From NCBI RefSeq assembly GCF_016195855.1, contig NZ_JACPYU010000009.1, positions 17,119 through 81,118 of the forward strand: a DNA stretch of 64,000 bases. Reading direction: 5' to 3'. Within the stretch, counting starts at the first letter, position 1; each line of letters opens with the position of its first letter. This document shows positions 27,672 to 35,368 of the stretch, piece after piece. The translations under genes were made by a program, and so were the position numbers. The notes under the pieces are model-generated. The model was not told the origin of the DNA. It did no database searches and saw only the letters and a program-made list of their open reading frames with translations. The stretch comes from Aquabacterium sp. Lineage in GTDB: Bacteria > Pseudomonadota > Gammaproteobacteria > Burkholderiales > Burkholderiaceae_C.

Positions 27672-29213
27672 TCAACCCTGTGCGGCCACCCTCTCGGACT
27701 TGCTGTGCAGCTTGTTCAACGCAGAGAGATAGGCTTTGGCTGACGCCACAACGATGTCCGGATCTGCGCCGACCCCATTGACAACGCGCCCGCTATGCTG
27801 CAAGCGAACTGTGACCTCTCCTTGCGATTCTGTACTTCCGGACGTGATCGCATTCACCGAGTAGAGGACGATTTCCGCGCCACTTTTCACGACAGCCTCG
27901 ATTGCCTTGACGCTGGCGTCCACGGGGCCATTGCCATCGCTCTCGGAACGGTGTTCCTGGTCACCCGCGGCAAACACGATGCTGGCGTGTGGACGCTCAC
28001 CCATCTCCGAGCGCTGCGACAGCGCGACCAGGCGATAGTGCTCGTGCTCGTTGGTGACGCTCTCGTCGCCAACCAGGGCAATGATGTCTTCGTCGAAGAT
28101 CTCGCTCTTGCGGTCAGCCAGCTCTTTGAACTTGGTGAAGGCGGCGTTGACTTCGGCTTCCGAATCCAGGTCGATGCCCAGATCCTGCAGGCGCTGCTTG
28201 AAGGCGTTGCGGCCCGAAAGCTTGCCCAGCACGATCTTGTTGGCGGCCCAGCCCACGTCTTCGGCGCGCATGATCTCGTAGGTGTCACGCGCCTTGAGCA
28301 CGCCGTCCTGGTGGATGCCGGAGGCGTGGGCAAAGGCGTTCGCGCCCACCACTGCCTTGTTGGGCTGCACGACGAAGCCAGTGGTTTGCGACACCAGGCG
28401 TGAGGCCGGCATGATCTGCTGGGTCTCGATGCCCACATCCAGGCCGAAGTAGTCGCGGCGGGTGCGCACGGCCATGACGACCTCTTCCAGCGCGCAGTTG
28501 CCAGCGCGCTCGCCCAGGCCATTGATCGTGCACTCGACCTGACGGGCACCGCCGATCTTCACACCGGCCAGGGAGTTGGCCACGGCCATGCCCAGGTCGT
28601 TGTGGCAGTGCACGGACCAGATGGCCTTGTCCGAGTTGGGCACCTTCTGGCGCAGCTCGCGGATGAAGTTGCCGTACAGCTCGGGGATGGCGTAGCCCAC
28701 GGTGTCCGGGATGTTGATCGTGGTCGCGCCCTCGTTGATCACGGCCTCGCACACGCGGGCCAGGTAATCCAGGTCGGAGCGGTACCCGTCTTCAGCCGAG
28801 AACTCCACGTCCGACGTGAGGTTGCGGGCAAAACGCACGGACAGCTTCGCTTGCTCCAGCACCTGCTCGGGCGACATGCGCAGCTTCTTTTCCATGTGCA
28901 GCGCGCTGGTGGCGATGAAGGTGTGGATGCGCCAGGAGTTGGCGCCCTTCAGGGCTTCAGCAGCACGGCTGATGTCGCGGTCGTTGGCACGGGCCAGCGA
29001 ACACACGGTCGAGTCCTTGATGACATCGGCGATCGACTTGATGGCTTCGAAGTCACCATTGGAGGAAGCGGCGAAACCGGCTTCGATCACGTCGACCTTC
29101 AGGCGCTCCAGCTGGCGGGCGATGCGCAGTTTTTCTTCACGCGTCATGGACGCGCCTGGCGACTGTTCGCCGTCGCGCAAGGTGGTGTCGAAAATGATGA
29201 GCTTGTCGGTCAT
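27672..29213 (-). CDS. leuA: 2-isopropylmalate synthase
   Basis: Catalyses condensation of acetyl-CoA with 2-oxoisovalerate, the first committed step of leucine synthesis. The 513-residue product has the TIM-barrel catalytic domain with [10 protein letters not shown] near residue 11, the metal-binding [13 protein letters not shown], and the C-terminal regulatory domain (about 390-505) for leucine feedback. The start at 29213 is preceded by GGAG with suitable spacing and begins at the conserved [16 protein letters not shown]; upstream in-frame codons run into the attenuator. Expression is probably set by the leader peptide and terminator at 29288-29417. Confidence 0.98.
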   Translation of the reverse strand: MTDKLIIFDTTLRDGEQSPGASMTREEKLRIARQLERLKVDVIEAGFAASSNGDFEAIKSIADVIKDSTVCSLARANDRDISRAAEALKGANSWRIHTFIATSALHMEKKLRMSPEQVLEQAKLSVRFARNLTSDVEFSAEDGYRSDLDYLARVCEAVINEGATTINIPDTVGYAIPELYGNFIRELRQKVPNSDKAIWSVHCHNDLGMAVANSLAGVKIGGARQVECTINGLGERAGNCALEEVVMAVRTRRDYFGLDVGIETQQIMPASRLVSQTTGFVVQPNKAVVGANAFAHASGIHQDGVLKARDTYEIMRAEDVGWAANKIVLGKLSGRNAFKQRLQDLGIDLDSEAEVNAAFTKFKELADRKSEIFDEDIIALVGDESVTNEHEHYRLVALSQRSEMGERPHASIVFAAGDQEHRSESDGNGPVDASVKAIEAVVKSGAEIVLYSVNAITSGSTESQGEVTVRLQHSGRVVNGVGADPDIVVASAKAYLSALNKLHSKSERVAAQG

Positions 29214-29287
29214 GGTGGTCTCCGTGGGACAGAAGTCGGTCAAGTCGGTCGGGTCAGGTTTGAGCGGGCCGAGGACTTCTTCCATCC

Positions 29288-29325
29288 AAAACAAAACGGC
29301 CCGCAAGAAGCGCTTGGCGGGCCGT
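29288..29325 (-). terminator. leuA attenuator (intrinsic terminator)
   Basis: Minus strand ACGGCCCGC and GCGGGCCGT form a 9-bp stem around a 12-nt loop, then TTTTGTTTT. It lies between the leucine-rich leader peptide and leuA, where read-through would be needed for leuA expression. Confidence 0.88.
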
Positions 29326-29360
29326 GATGCAAGGGGTACTTTTGGTACAGACGATAGCGA

Positions 29361-29417
29361 TCAACGCGCCCGGGGCACTCCTAGCAGTAGTAGCAGCGAT
29401 GCGTTGAAGGTATTCAT
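29361..29417 (-). CDS. leuL: leu leader peptide (18 residues, five consecutive Leu)
   Basis: The small frame encodes MNTFNASLLLLLGVPRAR and stops at TGA (29361-29363). The five Leu codons are CTG CTA CTA CTG CTA; CTA is a low-use codon in the surrounding GC-rich genes. The frame is followed 35 bp later by an intrinsic terminator and then leuA, the arrangement of a ribosome-mediated attenuator. Slow leucine decoding should stall the ribosome and favour read-through. An extended -10 (TGCTATATT) at 29425-29433 lies only seven bases before the ATG, so the message may have almost no 5' leader. Confidence 0.85.
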   Translation of the reverse strand: MNTFNASLLLLLGVPRAR

Positions 29418-29424
29418 GGGTATC

Positions 29425-29433
29425 AATATAGCA
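29425..29433 (-). promoter_or_regulatory. Candidate extended -10 promoter for the leu leader
   Basis: Minus strand TGCTATATT fits an extended -10 (TGnTATAAT, one mismatch). No good -35 is visible. Initiation about seven bases downstream would fall at or next to the leader ATG. Confidence 0.4.
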
Positions 29434-29501
29434 TGCGTGCCCAGGGCTGGATGCCGGCAAATACGCCTATTAATACGGCCATTGCGCCCGGGCAATAGCG
29501 A

Positions 29502-30353
29502 TCAGCGATGCAGGCCGGCCTCTTCGGGCTCGTCGGTGGAGGTGGAGATCACGCTCACCGGCTTGCCCTTCATGCGCTTCCACACATACACGCCGTAGCC
29601 CGACACTCCGTAGATCACGAAGATGCCAAACAGCACGATGGGCGGATGGATGGTGATCACGGCGATACCCAGGGCAATCGCCACGATGGCGATGAAGGGC
29701 ACGGTGCGGCGGAAGTTGACGTCCTTGAAGCTGTAGAACGGGATGTTGGTGACCATGGTCAGGCCCGCATACAGCGTGAAGCCGCAGGCCAGCCAGACCA
29801 TGCCGGGCAGCGAACGCGCGGTTTCACCCAGGTCGGTCACCACCCAGATCAGGCCCATGACCAGGGCCGCAGCGGCCGGGCTGGGCAAGCCCTGGAAGAA
29901 GCGCTTGTCCACCACCGCGATGTTGGTGTTGAAGCGGGCCAGCCGCAAAGCCGCGCCAGAGCAGTACACGAAGGCGGCGATCCAGCCCAGCTTGCCCATG
30001 TCCTTGAGCGCCCATTCGTAGGCGATCAGGGCGGGGGCCGCACCAAAGGACACCATGTCGGACAGGCTGTCCATCTGCTCGCCAAAAGCGCTTTGCGTGT
30101 TGGTCATGCGCGCGACGCGTCCGTCCAGGCTGTCGAGCACCATGGCGCAGAAGATGCCGACCGCAGCCTGGTCGAAATGGCCATTCATGGCCATGACGAT
30201 GGCGTAGAAGCCACCGAACAAAGCGGCCAGGGTGAACAGATTGGGCAGGATGTAGATGCCCTTGCGGCGCGGGCGGGGTGCGTCGTCGGCATCGTCCAGG
30301 CTCAGATCCACGTTGGGATCAGCCTCTTGCGGGGAAACAGGTTGCACAGTCAA
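29502..30353 (-). CDS. pssA: CDP-diacylglycerol--serine O-phosphatidyltransferase
   Basis: Makes phosphatidylserine from CDP-diacylglycerol and serine at the inner membrane, the step before phosphatidylethanolamine. The 283-residue product has the CDP-alcohol phosphotransferase motif DSLDGRVARMTNTQSAFGEQ with the closing DSLSD, and about eight membrane segments. Its acidic N-terminal 30 residues are unconserved-looking. The start is TTG at 30353, overlapping the psd stop (TTGA); a GTG two codons in is an alternative. Coupled to psd, giving successive steps in one operon. Confidence 0.95.
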   Translation of the reverse strand: MTVQPVSPQEADPNVDLSLDDADDAPRPRRKGIYILPNLFTLAALFGGFYAIVMAMNGHFDQAAVGIFCAMVLDSLDGRVARMTNTQSAFGEQMDSLSDMVSFGAAPALIAYEWALKDMGKLGWIAAFVYCSGAALRLARFNTNIAVVDKRFFQGLPSPAAAALVMGLIWVVTDLGETARSLPGMVWLACGFTLYAGLTMVTNIPFYSFKDVNFRRTVPFIAIVAIALGIAVITIHPPIVLFGIFVIYGVSGYGVYVWKRMKGKPVSVISTSTDEPEEAGLHR

Positions 30354-30997
30354 GCCTTGTTCAGGGTTGCCAGAATGGTGGTGGTGGCCGAGACCTTGTC
30401 GCCGGGGGCGACTTTAGGTACGGCGTTGGGCGGCAGGTAGACGTCCACCCGCGCGCCAAAGCGGATCAAACCGTAGCGCTGACCACGCGTGAGCGTGTCA
30501 CCCGGCTTGACCCAGCACAGGATGCGGCGCGCGATGAGCCCCGCTACCTGCACCAAGGTGACCAACTGGCCGTTGGACTCGATCACCAGCGCATTGCGCT
30601 CGTGGTGACGAGAGGCCGTGTCCAGATCCGTGTTCAGCAACTGGCCGGGAATGTACTCGACCTGCCGGATCACGCCGTCCACACTGGCACGGTTGGCGTG
30701 CAGGTTGAACAGGCTCATGATCACGCTGATGCGCAAGGCATCGCGGTTGGCGTAGGGATCACGGGCCTTTTCAATGCGGACGATGCGGCCGTCTGCGGGC
30801 GACAGCACGACGCCAGCCTGCGAGGGGATGACACGCGGGGGGTCGCGAAAGTAAACCGTGTGGACAACCAGCCCGGCCAGTGCCAGCGCACCGGCAACCA
30901 GGGGGCCTTGCCAGGCCAGCGCAATCAGGCAGACCAGCAGGAGCACGCCCAGAAAAGGCCAGTTCTCCCGGCTCGGTAGGGGAAAGGGAAAGCTCAT
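30350..30997 (-). CDS. psd: Phosphatidylserine decarboxylase proenzyme, with Ala in place of the pyruvoyl-forming Ser
   Basis: Psd decarboxylates phosphatidylserine to phosphatidylethanolamine. The short-form proenzyme normally self-cleaves at a Gly-Ser within a phrase like RFGSRVDVYLP, the Ser becoming the pyruvoyl cofactor. This 215-residue product is well conserved: an N-terminal membrane region, PADGRIVRIEKARDPYANRD, and GQRYGLIRFGARVDVYLP. But the Ser position is Ala182 (GCG, 30454-30452 on the minus strand). With no Ser there the known maturation cannot occur. A single T-to-G change would explain it, so a sequencing error, a recent mutation or a second psd elsewhere must be considered. 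It overlaps pssA by four bases. Confidence 0.9.
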   Translation of the reverse strand: MSFPFPLPSRENWPFLGVLLLVCLIALAWQGPLVAGALALAGLVVHTVYFRDPPRVIPSQAGVVLSPADGRIVRIEKARDPYANRDALRISVIMSLFNLHANRASVDGVIRQVEYIPGQLLNTDLDTASRHHERNALVIESNGQLVTLVQVAGLIARRILCWVKPGDTLTRGQRYGLIRFGARVDVYLPPNAVPKVAPGDKVSATTTILATLNKA

Positions 30998-31015
30998 CGT
31001 GCGGCGGAGGATACC

Positions 31016-32299
31016 TCAAGCCGCGTGTACTTGGTGCATAACCCGCTGCGGGTACGGAATGTCCACCCCCAGGCGATTGAGCGTGTCCAGGATCGCCAGG
31101 TTGACCGCAGAGCGTGCGCCAAGCTGGCCGTTTTCGGGGTCGGCGATCCAGAAGGCGATGGTCAACTCCAGGCCGTCCGAGGCGAAATTGCTCAGGTGCA
31201 CGGCAGCCGAGGGCTCCGTCACGACACGGGGCACGGCCGTCACGGCATCCCGCAAGGCCGGCATCACCATGGCCAGGTCCGTGTCGTAGCCCACCTGCAC
31301 CACCGTGGTCAGCATGAGTTTGTTGTCCGCCAGCGAAGCGTTTTCGACCCGCTGGGTGATCAGCAACTCGTTGGGCACGATGGACTCGCGCCCGGAGGAC
31401 GAGCGCAGCACGGTGTAGCGGGTGTTGATGTCGGTGATGCGGCCCTCGAAGTTGTCCACCTTGACCAGATCGCCAATGCGCAGGCTGCGTTCAGCCAGGA
31501 TCACGAACCCGCTCACATAGTTGGCGGCCAGCTTCTGCAGGCCAAAGCCCAGGCCCACGCCCACGGCCCCGCCCAGCACGGACAAGGCCGTCAGATCGAT
31601 GCCTGCCGCCGACAGGGCCATGATCAGGCCCAGGGTCAGCAAGATGGCGCGGATGGCGTTGGCCGCGATCTTGCGCATCGACAGGTTGTCGGTGGCGCCC
31701 TTGAGCAGCTTGGTCTCGATGGCCGACGACAAGCTCAGGCTCAGGATCAGGACCAGCACGGCACTGAGCGAGCCTTCGATCAGGTTGCGCAGGCTGACCT
31801 GCGTGGCGCCGATCTTCCAGGTGATGCCCTCCAGCTCGCCCATGACCATGGGCATGATGCCCGTGACCCACAACACGGTGACGATCCAGGCCAGCCAGGA
31901 CACGGTGCGCTCGACCACCCTCACCGTCTGCGATTTGGGGAAGGCCACCCGCAGCACCTTGACCGTCAGGCGGATCACGGCCAGGGAGGCCAGCACCGGG
32001 ATGACGAGCCGGAAAACCGTCAAGGGCAGCATGCCCATGAAGGCGCGCCGGGCCGCCAGGGAAAGCAGCAAGGCCAACACGGGGAACAGCACCCCGTCGA
32101 CCACATGGCGGCCAAACCAGACGGAATGGGGATCGCCCTTGGCGCCGCGCCACAAGCGCAGCAGCAACCATGACAGCGCCAGGCAGCCCAGCAAGATGCC
32201 GGCCTCGGCCAGGGCCGAGCGCTGCTGAAGCCCGTCTAGCAGCTGGATCAGTTCTTCGGAGGTGATGGGATGGGTGACCTGCGCGGTGCTCACTGACAT
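31016..32299 (-). CDS. MscS-family mechanosensitive ion channel
   Basis: A 427-residue inner-membrane channel thought to release solutes on hypo-osmotic shock. It has about five N-terminal membrane segments, then the pore helix with small residues in GGAVGVGLGFGLQKLAANYVSG and the beta domain beginning FVILAERSLRIGDLVKVDNFEGRITDINTRYTVL. The C-terminal alpha/beta part ends in LGVDIPYPQRVMHQV, usual for the family. Larger than E. coli MscS (286 residues) because of the extra N-terminal helices. It is 18 bp upstream of psd on the same strand, so may share its transcript. Confidence 0.93.
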   Translation of the reverse strand: MSVSTAQVTHPITSEELIQLLDGLQQRSALAEAGILLGCLALSWLLLRLWRGAKGDPHSVWFGRHVVDGVLFPVLALLLSLAARRAFMGMLPLTVFRLVIPVLASLAVIRLTVKVLRVAFPKSQTVRVVERTVSWLAWIVTVLWVTGIMPMVMGELEGITWKIGATQVSLRNLIEGSLSAVLVLILSLSLSSAIETKLLKGATDNLSMRKIAANAIRAILLTLGLIMALSAAGIDLTALSVLGGAVGVGLGFGLQKLAANYVSGFVILAERSLRIGDLVKVDNFEGRITDINTRYTVLRSSSGRESIVPNELLITQRVENASLADNKLMLTTVVQVGYDTDLAMVMPALRDAVTAVPRVVTEPSAAVHLSNFASDGLELTIAFWIADPENGQLGARSAVNLAILDTLNRLGVDIPYPQRVMHQVHAA

Positions 32300-32311
32300 G
32301 AAGGTGTGTAT

Positions 32312-33247
32312 TTAGTTTTCGATCAGCGTTCGCACATGCGCCGCCACGCTGCGGGCCAGCGCGCTGAGGTTGTAGCCGCCTTCCAGGCAGGACACGATGC
32401 GCCCCTTGCTGTACTTGCTGGCCACTTCCATGATTTTCGCCGTGATCCAGGCGTAGTCGGCCTCGACCATGCCCAGGCCACCCATGTCGTCTTCGCGGTG
32501 AGCATCAAAACCGGCGGAGATGAAGATCATCTCGGGCTGGAAGTCCTCCAGCCGGTACAGCCAGTAGCTCTCCACCACGTCCCGGATCAGCTTGCCGTCG
32601 CTGCGGGCCGGTATGGGGATGTTGACCATGTTGCCCGCACGCGACTCGGCACCACTGTATGGATAGAAGGGATGTTGGAACAAGCCCACCATCAGCGCCC
32701 GGTCGTCGCCCGCGAGGATGTCTTCGGTGCCGTTGCCATGGTGCACATCGAAATCGACCACGGCCACGCGTTTGAGGCCACGCACATCCAGCGCGTGCCG
32801 TGCCGCCACGGCCACATTGTTGAAGAAGCAGAACCCCATGGTCTGGTTGTGGGTGGCATGGTGGCCAGGCGGGCGGATGGCGCAAAAAGCGTTGTCCAGC
32901 TTGCCGTCGATCACGGCATCCGTGGCGGCGATGGCCGCCCCCGCGGCGCGCCAGGTGGCGGCGCGGGTGCCTGGGCTGGCCCAGGTGTCCGGGTCCAGCG
33001 CGCGGGTGTCGCCCGTGGCCTCCAGTTGCTGCAGGAAGTCGTCCAGTGTCAGCACGTAATTGAGGTCGTGCGCCAACGCCAGATCGGTGTTGCTGGCCAG
33101 TGGCACGTCGGGCGAGAGCATCAGCACGTCCAGCCCCTGCGCACGCAGTTGATCTTCAATGGCCCTGATGCGCTGGGGGCATTCCGGGTGCCCTGCCCCC
33201 ATGTCGTGTGCCAGACAATCGGAGTGTGAAAAATAGCCGGTAGCCAT
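32312..33247 (-). CDS. Histone deacetylase-like amidohydrolase
   Basis: Zinc-dependent deacetylase of the arginase/deacetylase superfamily. Bacterial members act on acetylated polyamines or other small amides, and the real substrate here is unknown. The 311-residue product keeps the active-site motifs: GHPECPQR near residue 19, RPPGHHA, the zinc-ligand segment VDFDVHHGNGTED, SAGFDAHREDDMGG and LEGGYNLSAL. No transporter or acetyl-polyamine gene is adjacent. It lies 12 bp upstream of the MscS gene and diverges from moxR across about 50 bp. Confidence 0.9.
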   Translation of the reverse strand: MATGYFSHSDCLAHDMGAGHPECPQRIRAIEDQLRAQGLDVLMLSPDVPLASNTDLALAHDLNYVLTLDDFLQQLEATGDTRALDPDTWASPGTRAATWRAAGAAIAATDAVIDGKLDNAFCAIRPPGHHATHNQTMGFCFFNNVAVAARHALDVRGLKRVAVVDFDVHHGNGTEDILAGDDRALMVGLFQHPFYPYSGAESRAGNMVNIPIPARSDGKLIRDVVESYWLYRLEDFQPEMIFISAGFDAHREDDMGGLGMVEADYAWITAKIMEVASKYSKGRIVSCLEGGYNLSALARSVAAHVRTLIEN

Positions 33248-33296
33248 GGGTCAGCTTTGCCCCGCATGCTGTGCGGGTTTGAGTTAATGTCGCGTC

Positions 33297-34265
33297 ATGC
33301 TGCGAAACGACTCGAACCACGTCCTGCCGACTAGCGGCGCCACGTCCATCAAGGGCTCGCAAATCACTCAGCTCATTGATCAGGTTAGCACGATCATTGT
33401 GGGCAAGCGCGAGCAGGTCACGCTCAGTGTGATCTGCCTGCTTGCCTCAGGTCATCTTTTGATCGAAGACGTGCCGGGCGTGGGCAAAACGACCTTGTCA
33501 CAGGCCCTGTCACGCAGTCTGGGTCTGAGCTTTTCACGCATCCAGTTCACCTCCGACCTGCTGCCCTCCGACCTGATCGGGGTGAGCGTGTACGAGCGCC
33601 AAAAAGAGGCTTTCGTCTTCCACCCCGGACCGGTGTTTGCCCAGGTGCTGCTGGCCGATGAAATCAACCGTGCCGGCCCCCGCACCCAAAGTGCGCTGCT
33701 GGAAGCCATGGAAGAGCGGCAGGTATCCGTTGAAGGTGAGACACGCCCCCTGCCCGCCCCGTTTTTCGTGATCGCCACGCAAAACCCGTCCGAGCAACTG
33801 GGCACACACCCCTTGCCCGAGTCCCAGCTGGACCGCTTTGCGATGCGGCTGTCTCTTGGCTACCCCGACCCGGCCGCCGAGCGATCCTTGCTCACGGGCG
33901 TGGACCGGCGTGGCGCGATGCTGGCCTTGCAGCCCGTCATCACACCGGCGCAGTGGCAGCAATGGCAGGCCCGCGTGGACGAAATCCATGTGGCAGACAG
34001 CCTGATTGACTACCTGCAGGCCCTGATCACGGCCACGCGAGACGGACGCTGGTTCGCCCTGGGTCTGAGCCCCCGCGCCGGCCTGTCACTGCTGCGGCTG
34101 GCACGGGCCCGCGCGATGGTGCTGGGGCGCCAGCATGTGTCACCCGAGGACATCCAGGCCTTGTGGATTCCCGCTGTCGCCCACCGGCTGATGCCCTTGC
34201 CACAATCGGGCCGCAGCGCCGCGGCCCAGGCCCGCGCCCTGCTGGAGGCCACGCCCGTTCCATGA
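33297..34265 (+). CDS. MoxR-family AAA+ ATPase
   Basis: A 322-residue MoxR chaperone-like ATPase that probably helps assemble or activate a partner complex. Walker A is EDVPGVGKTTL near residue 60, Walker B is LLADEINRAGPRTQSALLEAMEE near 115, and sensor 1 is VIATQNP. The first gene of a three-gene unit with DUF58 and transglutaminase-like TgpA genes; the next ATG overlaps its stop (ATGA). The C-terminal region is rich in Ala/Arg as in other members. Confidence 0.92.
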   Translation: MLRNDSNHVLPTSGATSIKGSQITQLIDQVSTIIVGKREQVTLSVICLLASGHLLIEDVPGVGKTTLSQALSRSLGLSFSRIQFTSDLLPSDLIGVSVYERQKEAFVFHPGPVFAQVLLADEINRAGPRTQSALLEAMEERQVSVEGETRPLPAPFFVIATQNPSEQLGTHPLPESQLDRFAMRLSLGYPDPAAERSLLTGVDRRGAMLALQPVITPAQWQQWQARVDEIHVADSLIDYLQALITATRDGRWFALGLSPRAGLSLLRLARARAMVLGRQHVSPEDIQALWIPAVAHRLMPLPQSGRSAAAQARALLEATPVP

Positions 34266-35368
34266 TGAGCCGAGCACGGGCGCTCTTCTCGTTGGGCCGC
34301 TCGCCAAAAGGCGCGGGCTGGATCGTGCAGCGCGTGTCGGCCTGGTGGGAAGCCAGGCTGCCTCGGCGCGATCAGCTCACATTGAACCAGCGCAATCTGT
34401 ACATCCTGCCCACCAGGGCGGGCTGGAGCTTTGCATTGGTGTTCACGGTGCTCCTGCTGGCCTCCATCAATGAACAGGTCAACCTGGGTTACGCCCTGAG
34501 CTTCTTGCTGGGGGGCGCGTCCATGGCCGCGCTCTACCAGACGCACGGCAACCTGCATGGTGTGAACCTGCGCCTGCTGACGCTGCGAAGCGTGCACGCC
34601 GGCCAGGTGCTGCGCGTGGGCATCACCTTGAGCAACCAGCATCGCAAACTCGGCCGCTACGGTTTGCGGATCACGGCCGGCCCCAAGGCACCCGAGGGCA
34701 CAACAAAAGGCCCGGGCTCGCCCCAGCACGCCGAACTCAGCCCGGGCAGCGACTGCACGGTCGAGGTGGACGTGGCCACGCGCCAGCGTGGTTGGCTGAC
34801 GCTGCCCCGCATCACGATTGACACCTGCTTCCCTCTGGGTCTGTTTCGCGCATGGGCCTATTGGCTGCCGCAGACAAGGGTGCTGATCTGGCCCGCCCTG
34901 GACGCCCATGCCCCTGCCCTCCCGCATGAGCACCGGGTCGTCTCGTCCGAGCAATCTCACCGAGCGACCTCGGTCAGTTCCGACATGCCCGAAGGCCTGC
35001 GCGACTACCGCCGAGGTGATCCGCAGCGCTGGATCGCCTGGAAGAAATCCAGCCATGCACTGGCTTCAGGCACCGGGCTGGTCAGTCGCGAACCGGCCCA
35101 AGGCCACAGCCCCGATCTCTGGCTGGACTTTGAGCAAAGCCCCGGCATGAGCGGCCTGGATGCCGAGGCGCGCTTGTCCCGCCTGGCCAGCTGGCTGATC
35201 CAGGCTGAACAACAGGCTTCATCGCAAGGCCCGATTTATGGCTTGCGCCTGCCTGGTGTCTCGTTGAGCTGCGGCGCAGGGCCGCATCACCTGCGTCACT
35301 GCCTGGATACCCTGGCCACCTGGGCACCGTCCGGCGCTGAGCAAGCCCGGCAGCGGAGTGCAGCATGA
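34262..35368 (+). CDS. DUF58 domain membrane protein
   Basis: A 368-residue protein with two N-terminal membrane segments (about 56-95, GWSFALVFTVLLLASINEQ region) and a C-terminal DUF58 domain beginning DMPEGLRDYRRGDPQRWIAWKKS near residue 245, a signature found next to MoxR ATPases. DUF58 proteins have a von Willebrand A-like fold, suggesting a client or partner of MoxR. Translation is coupled at both ends by ATGA overlaps. Molecular role unknown. Confidence 0.9.
   Translation: MMSRARALFSLGRSPKGAGWIVQRVSAWWEARLPRRDQLTLNQRNLYILPTRAGWSFALVFTVLLLASINEQVNLGYALSFLLGGASMAALYQTHGNLHGVNLRLLTLRSVHAGQVLRVGITLSNQHRKLGRYGLRITAGPKAPEGTTKGPGSPQHAELSPGSDCTVEVDVATRQRGWLTLPRITIDTCFPLGLFRAWAYWLPQTRVLIWPALDAHAPALPHEHRVVSSEQSHRATSVSSDMPEGLRDYRRGDPQRWIAWKKSSHALASGTGLVSREPAQGHSPDLWLDFEQSPGMSGLDAEARLSRLASWLIQAEQQASSQGPIYGLRLPGVSLSCGAGPHHLRHCLDTLATWAPSGAEQARQRSAA

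Noticed and set aside
29254..29460. A 68-codon minus-strand frame in front of leuA
   Set aside because: It runs through the attenuator hairpin and has no conserved content; the 18-codon frame with five Leu codons explains the region.
33261..33277. Inverted repeat CCCGCATGC/GTGCGGG between the deacetylase and moxR genes
   Set aside because: Short, no T tract and close to both starts; could be an operator, but too weak to claim.
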